A stretch of 15,825 bases of DNA from Acidimicrobiia bacterium (GTDB lineage Bacteria > Actinomycetota > Acidimicrobiia > Acidimicrobiales > Ilumatobacteraceae). The stretch lies in NCBI GenBank assembly GCA_013811855.1, contig JACCUL010000484.1, positions 1-15,825 of the forward strand, given 5' to 3'. A model generated the notes under the pieces. That model made no database searches and was not told where the DNA came from. It saw only the letters and a list, made by a program, of their open reading frames with translations. This document shows positions 13,662-15,825 of the stretch, in pieces; position 1 is the stretch's first letter; the number at the start of each line of letters is the position of its first letter. A program made the position numbers and the translations under genes.

Positions 13662-15020
13662 TCACCCGGTGATCCCAAGGGTGGTGTCCCGACGACCGGC
13701 CGCCCGGTCGTCGGCGAAGCGTTCCAGCCACTCCGCCATCTCGGTCGAGCCATCGGCGTCGGCCCACTGGCGGGGGAGCGCCGGGAACTCGTAGTCGCCG
13801 AGGTCGCGCTCGATCGCGATGGCCTCGCGGCGGGCCAGGGCGGCCTCGACGAGCGGGGCCAGCCGTCGAGCCTTTGCCGCGCTGGCGGCCTCGTCGCGCT
13901 CGGCGAACTCGGGCAGCACGGACGTGCCGAACAGCTCGAGCGCTTCCATGATGTCCTCGTGCCGGTTGCGACCAGCCTGCATGACGAAGATCACCTGGTC
14001 GACGCCGGCTTCCTCGTAGCGGCGGAGGTACTGGCGGGCCTGCTCGGGCGTGCCGATGCACCCGCGCAGTCCGGTCGTCTCGCCGGCCGCCACCTTGGCC
14101 CCGAGCCGCTCCTGCTCGACGGCCGCGGCGACGGCCTCGGGGTCGAAGCCGAGGGACCGCCGGCGGTCGTGGTACTCGGCCCAGACGTCGGTCCGTCCCG
14201 GCCGGTGGGTCCCGAACACGTAGTAGTGGCCGAGGCTGTAGCCGAAGAAGTTGGCGCCCTCCACGCCGCGCCGGATGGCCTCGGCCTCGTCGTGGTGGAG
14301 CATCATCGGGCTGACGCAGGCGACCTGCGGGTTGACGGCCCAGCCGACGGGCACGCACCCGGCCAGCTCCCGCTCGTACTCGCCGACCCAGGTGCGGGCC
14401 TCCTCCGGATCGATGAACGCGAACGTCAACGCCCCGATGCCCTTGCTGGCGGCCAGCCGAATGGTGTCGCGCCGGCTGCAGGCCACCCAGAGCGGCGGGT
14501 GTGGGCGCTGCTGGGGCTTCGGCAGCACGTTGCGCGGCGGCATCTTCACGTACGTGCCGTCGACACCCGTGAACGGCACCTCGACCATGCATCGCAGCGC
14601 CGTCTCGAGCCCTTCCAGCCACGCCTCGCGCTTGACGAGCGGGTCGATGCCGAACCCGGCCAGCTCGGCCTCACTCGACGACTCGCCGGAGCCGAAGTCG
14701 ACCCGCCCGTCCGACAGCAGGTCGAGCGTGGCGATGCGCTCGGCGATGCGCGCCGGGTGGTTGAACTGCGGTGCGGTGAGCACGACGCCGTGGCCGAGGC
14801 GGATCCGCGACGTGCGCTGGCTGCAGGCGGCGAGGAACACCTCCGGGGCCGAGGAGTGGCTGTACTCCTCGAGGAAGTGGTGCTCGACCTCCCAGACGTA
14901 GTCGAAGCCGAGGCGGTCGGCCAGCGCGACCTGCTCCAGCGCGTCCTGCAGCAATCGGTGCTCCGACCGCTCGTCCCACGGGCGACCCATCTGGTGTTCG
15001 TAGAACACGCCCAGCTTCAC
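13662..15020 (-). CDS. LLM-class flavin-dependent oxidoreductase (luciferase-like monooxygenase)
   Basis: A 452-residue TIM-barrel monooxygenase of the bacterial luciferase superfamily, using FMN or F420 from a partner reductase. Visible signatures: LGVFYEHQM (3-11), DYVWEVEHHFLEEYSHSS (40-57), RIRLGHGVVLTAPQFNHPAR (~73-92), LLSDGRVDFGSGESS, and RPHPPLWVACS as the cofactor-phosphate side. GCIGTPEQARQYLRRYEEAG is the typical late helix. The C terminus is ~80 residues longer than luciferase subunits, rich in Ala, Arg and Glu, as in some limonene or alkane monooxygenase-like members. The GTG at 15020 begins right before LGVFYEH; the reading frame is open far upstream but without family match. 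The substrate is unknown. Confidence 0.88.
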   Translation of the reverse strand: MKLGVFYEHQMGRPWDERSEHRLLQDALEQVALADRLGFDYVWEVEHHFLEEYSHSSAPEVFLAACSQRTSRIRLGHGVVLTAPQFNHPARIAERIATLDLLSDGRVDFGSGESSSEAELAGFGIDPLVKREAWLEGLETALRCMVEVPFTGVDGTYVKMPPRNVLPKPQQRPHPPLWVACSRRDTIRLAASKGIGALTFAFIDPEEARTWVGEYERELAGCVPVGWAVNPQVACVSPMMLHHDEAEAIRRGVEGANFFGYSLGHYYVFGTHRPGRTDVWAEYHDRRRSLGFDPEAVAAAVEQERLGAKVAAGETTGLRGCIGTPEQARQYLRRYEEAGVDQVIFVMQAGRNRHEDIMEALELFGTSVLPEFAERDEAASAAKARRLAPLVEAALARREAIAIERDLGDYEFPALPRQWADADGSTEMAEWLERFADDRAAGRRDTTLGITG

Positions 15021-15097
15021 GGTGCGATGTAACCACAGCCGTCGCCCACCGGTCGGTCGCGGAGAACGCCTTGGGGCGCACCTGCCATGGTGGGATC

Positions 15098-15184
15098 GTG
15101 GCTGCCCCGATCCGAGCGCTGACGTGGGACCTGCAGGGGTCGGCCGGGGTCGACGACGTGCTGGACCCAACCGGGCCGTCGTGA
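15098..15184 (+). CDS. 28-codon mini-ORF coupled to the DUF2786 gene
   Basis: From GTG 15098 the frame reads AAPIRALTWDLQGSAGVDD and VLDPTGPS, then stops with a four-base GTGA overlap onto the next start. RALTWDLQGSAGVD resembles the first strand of endonuclease/exonuclease/phosphatase (EEP) proteins, often written as RVxTWNVQG, with the key Asn replaced by Asp. It could be a leader peptide or the remains of a deleted EEP gene. The evidence is short and weak. Confidence 0.3.
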   Translation: MAAPIRALTWDLQGSAGVDDVLDPTGPS

Positions 15185-15825
15185 GCGTGCGCGGCGCGGG
15201 CGATTCCGTGCTCGACAAGGTCCGCAAGCTGATGGCCAAGGCGTCCTCGACCGACAACCCGAACGAGGCCGCGCTGTTCTCGGCCAAGGCGGCCGCCCTG
15301 GTGGCCGCGCACCGCATCGATCCGGCCCGCCTGGCGGCCGCGGTCGACGCCGATGTGCTGCAGGTGCGCACCGTGCCGCTCGGTCGAGGTTCGTACGTCC
15401 GCGCCCGCCTGGCGCTGCTCGGGGCCATCGCCGACGTCCACGACTGCGAGGTCGTGTTCCAGCGCCGCGACCACGGCACCGATGCGTTCGTGGCCGGTTT
15501 CGCCAGCGATCTCGATGCCGTGCTGTTGCTGCACGAGGCGCTGCACGTGCAGGCGGCCACCCGGATGGCGTCCGTCCGTCGGGCCACCGCGGCGTCGACG
15601 CAGCAGTGGCGTCGGGCCTTCCTGTTCGGCTTCGCGGCGCGCATCGGCGAGCTCCTCCGCCAGACGAGAGCACGAGTCGAGGCGCACGCCGCCACCGACG
15701 CCGCCCGGACCGCTACGTCGCTCCCTGACCTGGTCGATCGCACGGCGCGGGTGCGGCGATACGCCGACGCGGCGTTCGGGCGGGTCGGCCAGGCCGCTCG
15801 GCCTCGACCGGTGCCGCCCGCCGGG
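15181..15825 (+). CDS. DUF2786 domain protein, 3' end outside window
   Basis: The frame is open from the GTG at 15181 to the window edge, 215 codons. VLDKVRKLMAKASSTDNPNE (residues 10-29), then AALFSAKAAALVAAHRID, is the DUF2786 helical hairpin found at the N terminus of proteins of unknown function, some of them phage-linked. The rest is a helix-rich Arg/Ala protein with HDCEVVFQRRDHGTDAFVAG (~87-106) and LLHEALHVQAATRM (~119-132). The start overlaps the stop of a mini-ORF (GTGA), suggesting coupling. It is divergent from the monooxygenase gene, with about 77 bases between that gene's start and the mini-ORF. The function is unknown. Confidence 0.75.
   Translation, partial: MSVRGAGDSVLDKVRKLMAKASSTDNPNEAALFSAKAAALVAAHRIDPARLAAAVDADVLQVRTVPLGRGSYVRARLALLGAIADVHDCEVVFQRRDHGTDAFVAGFASDLDAVLLLHEALHVQAATRMASVRRATAASTQQWRRAFLFGFAARIGELLRQTRARVEAHAATDAARTATSLPDLVDRTARVRRYADAAFGRVGQAARPRPVPPAG

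Noticed and set aside
13959..15032. 357-residue plus-strand open frame opposite the monooxygenase
   Set aside because: It is a shadow of the LLM-class gene on the other strand and has no motif.
15021..15743. Upstream extension of the monooxygenase frame to 693 residues
   Set aside because: The added part is antisense to the DUF2786 gene and Arg/Ala/Ser-rich; the family's N terminus begins at 15020.
1..15825. CRISPR arrays, rRNA genes, transposase genes
   Set aside because: No regularly spaced repeats, rRNA sequence or transposase motifs were seen; the only recombinase is the tyrosine integrase.

Overview
High-GC chromosomal DNA, very probably from an actinobacterium. The order ftsK, rimO, pgsA, cinA, the deazaflavin (F420)-type nitroreductase-like protein, the CarD regulator, frequent GTG starts and a leaderless promoter all fit; an Acidimicrobiia-like lineage is my guess, not shown by the sequence.

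Layout. (1) 1-6127 is a dense core block on the + strand: the C-terminal part of an FtsK/SpoIIIE translocase, a 77-base hairpin, an SMP-30/gluconolactonase-type protein, a deazaflavin-dependent nitroreductase-like protein, then a tightly coupled rimO-pgsA-cinA run with overlapping genes, and a gamma-glutamylcyclotransferase-like protein. (2) 6128-7460 is a degraded accessory patch: the tail of a HicA-like toxin, a frameshifted HicB-like antitoxin and a small DUF2188-like gene. (3) 7463-12068 is a small integrated element of about 4.6 kb, bounded by a 41-bp direct repeat of the 5' half of a tRNA-Arg(TCT) gene. It carries an intact tyrosine integrase next to the intact tRNA, and an intact HicA/HicB-like toxin-antitoxin pair with a near-consensus, apparently leaderless promoter. 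Its other genes are broken by repeated apparent frameshifts: a HTH/zinc-finger protein, a J-domain protein, a RusA-type Holliday junction resolvase and a primase/P-loop replication protein. (4) 12100-15825 returns to chromosomal genes: a nucleotidyltransferase with a small ORF before it, carD, a convergent LLM-class flavin monooxygenase, and a DUF2786 gene that runs off the window behind a 28-codon mini-ORF.

How it fits together. The island looks like a former integrative element that used the anticodon-arm region of tRNA-Arg(TCT) as its attachment site and rebuilt the tRNA with its own 5' half. Its replication and recombination genes have decayed while the integrase and the toxin-antitoxin pair remain open, a pattern expected if the toxin-antitoxin pair resists loss. 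A second, already broken pair of the same type just outside the left end suggests repeated acquisition at this locus. I did not find a clearly new defence or enzymatic system; the toxin-antitoxin pair with its leaderless promoter, the decay pattern and the nucleotidyltransferase lacking a canonical Asp are the parts most worth a second look.
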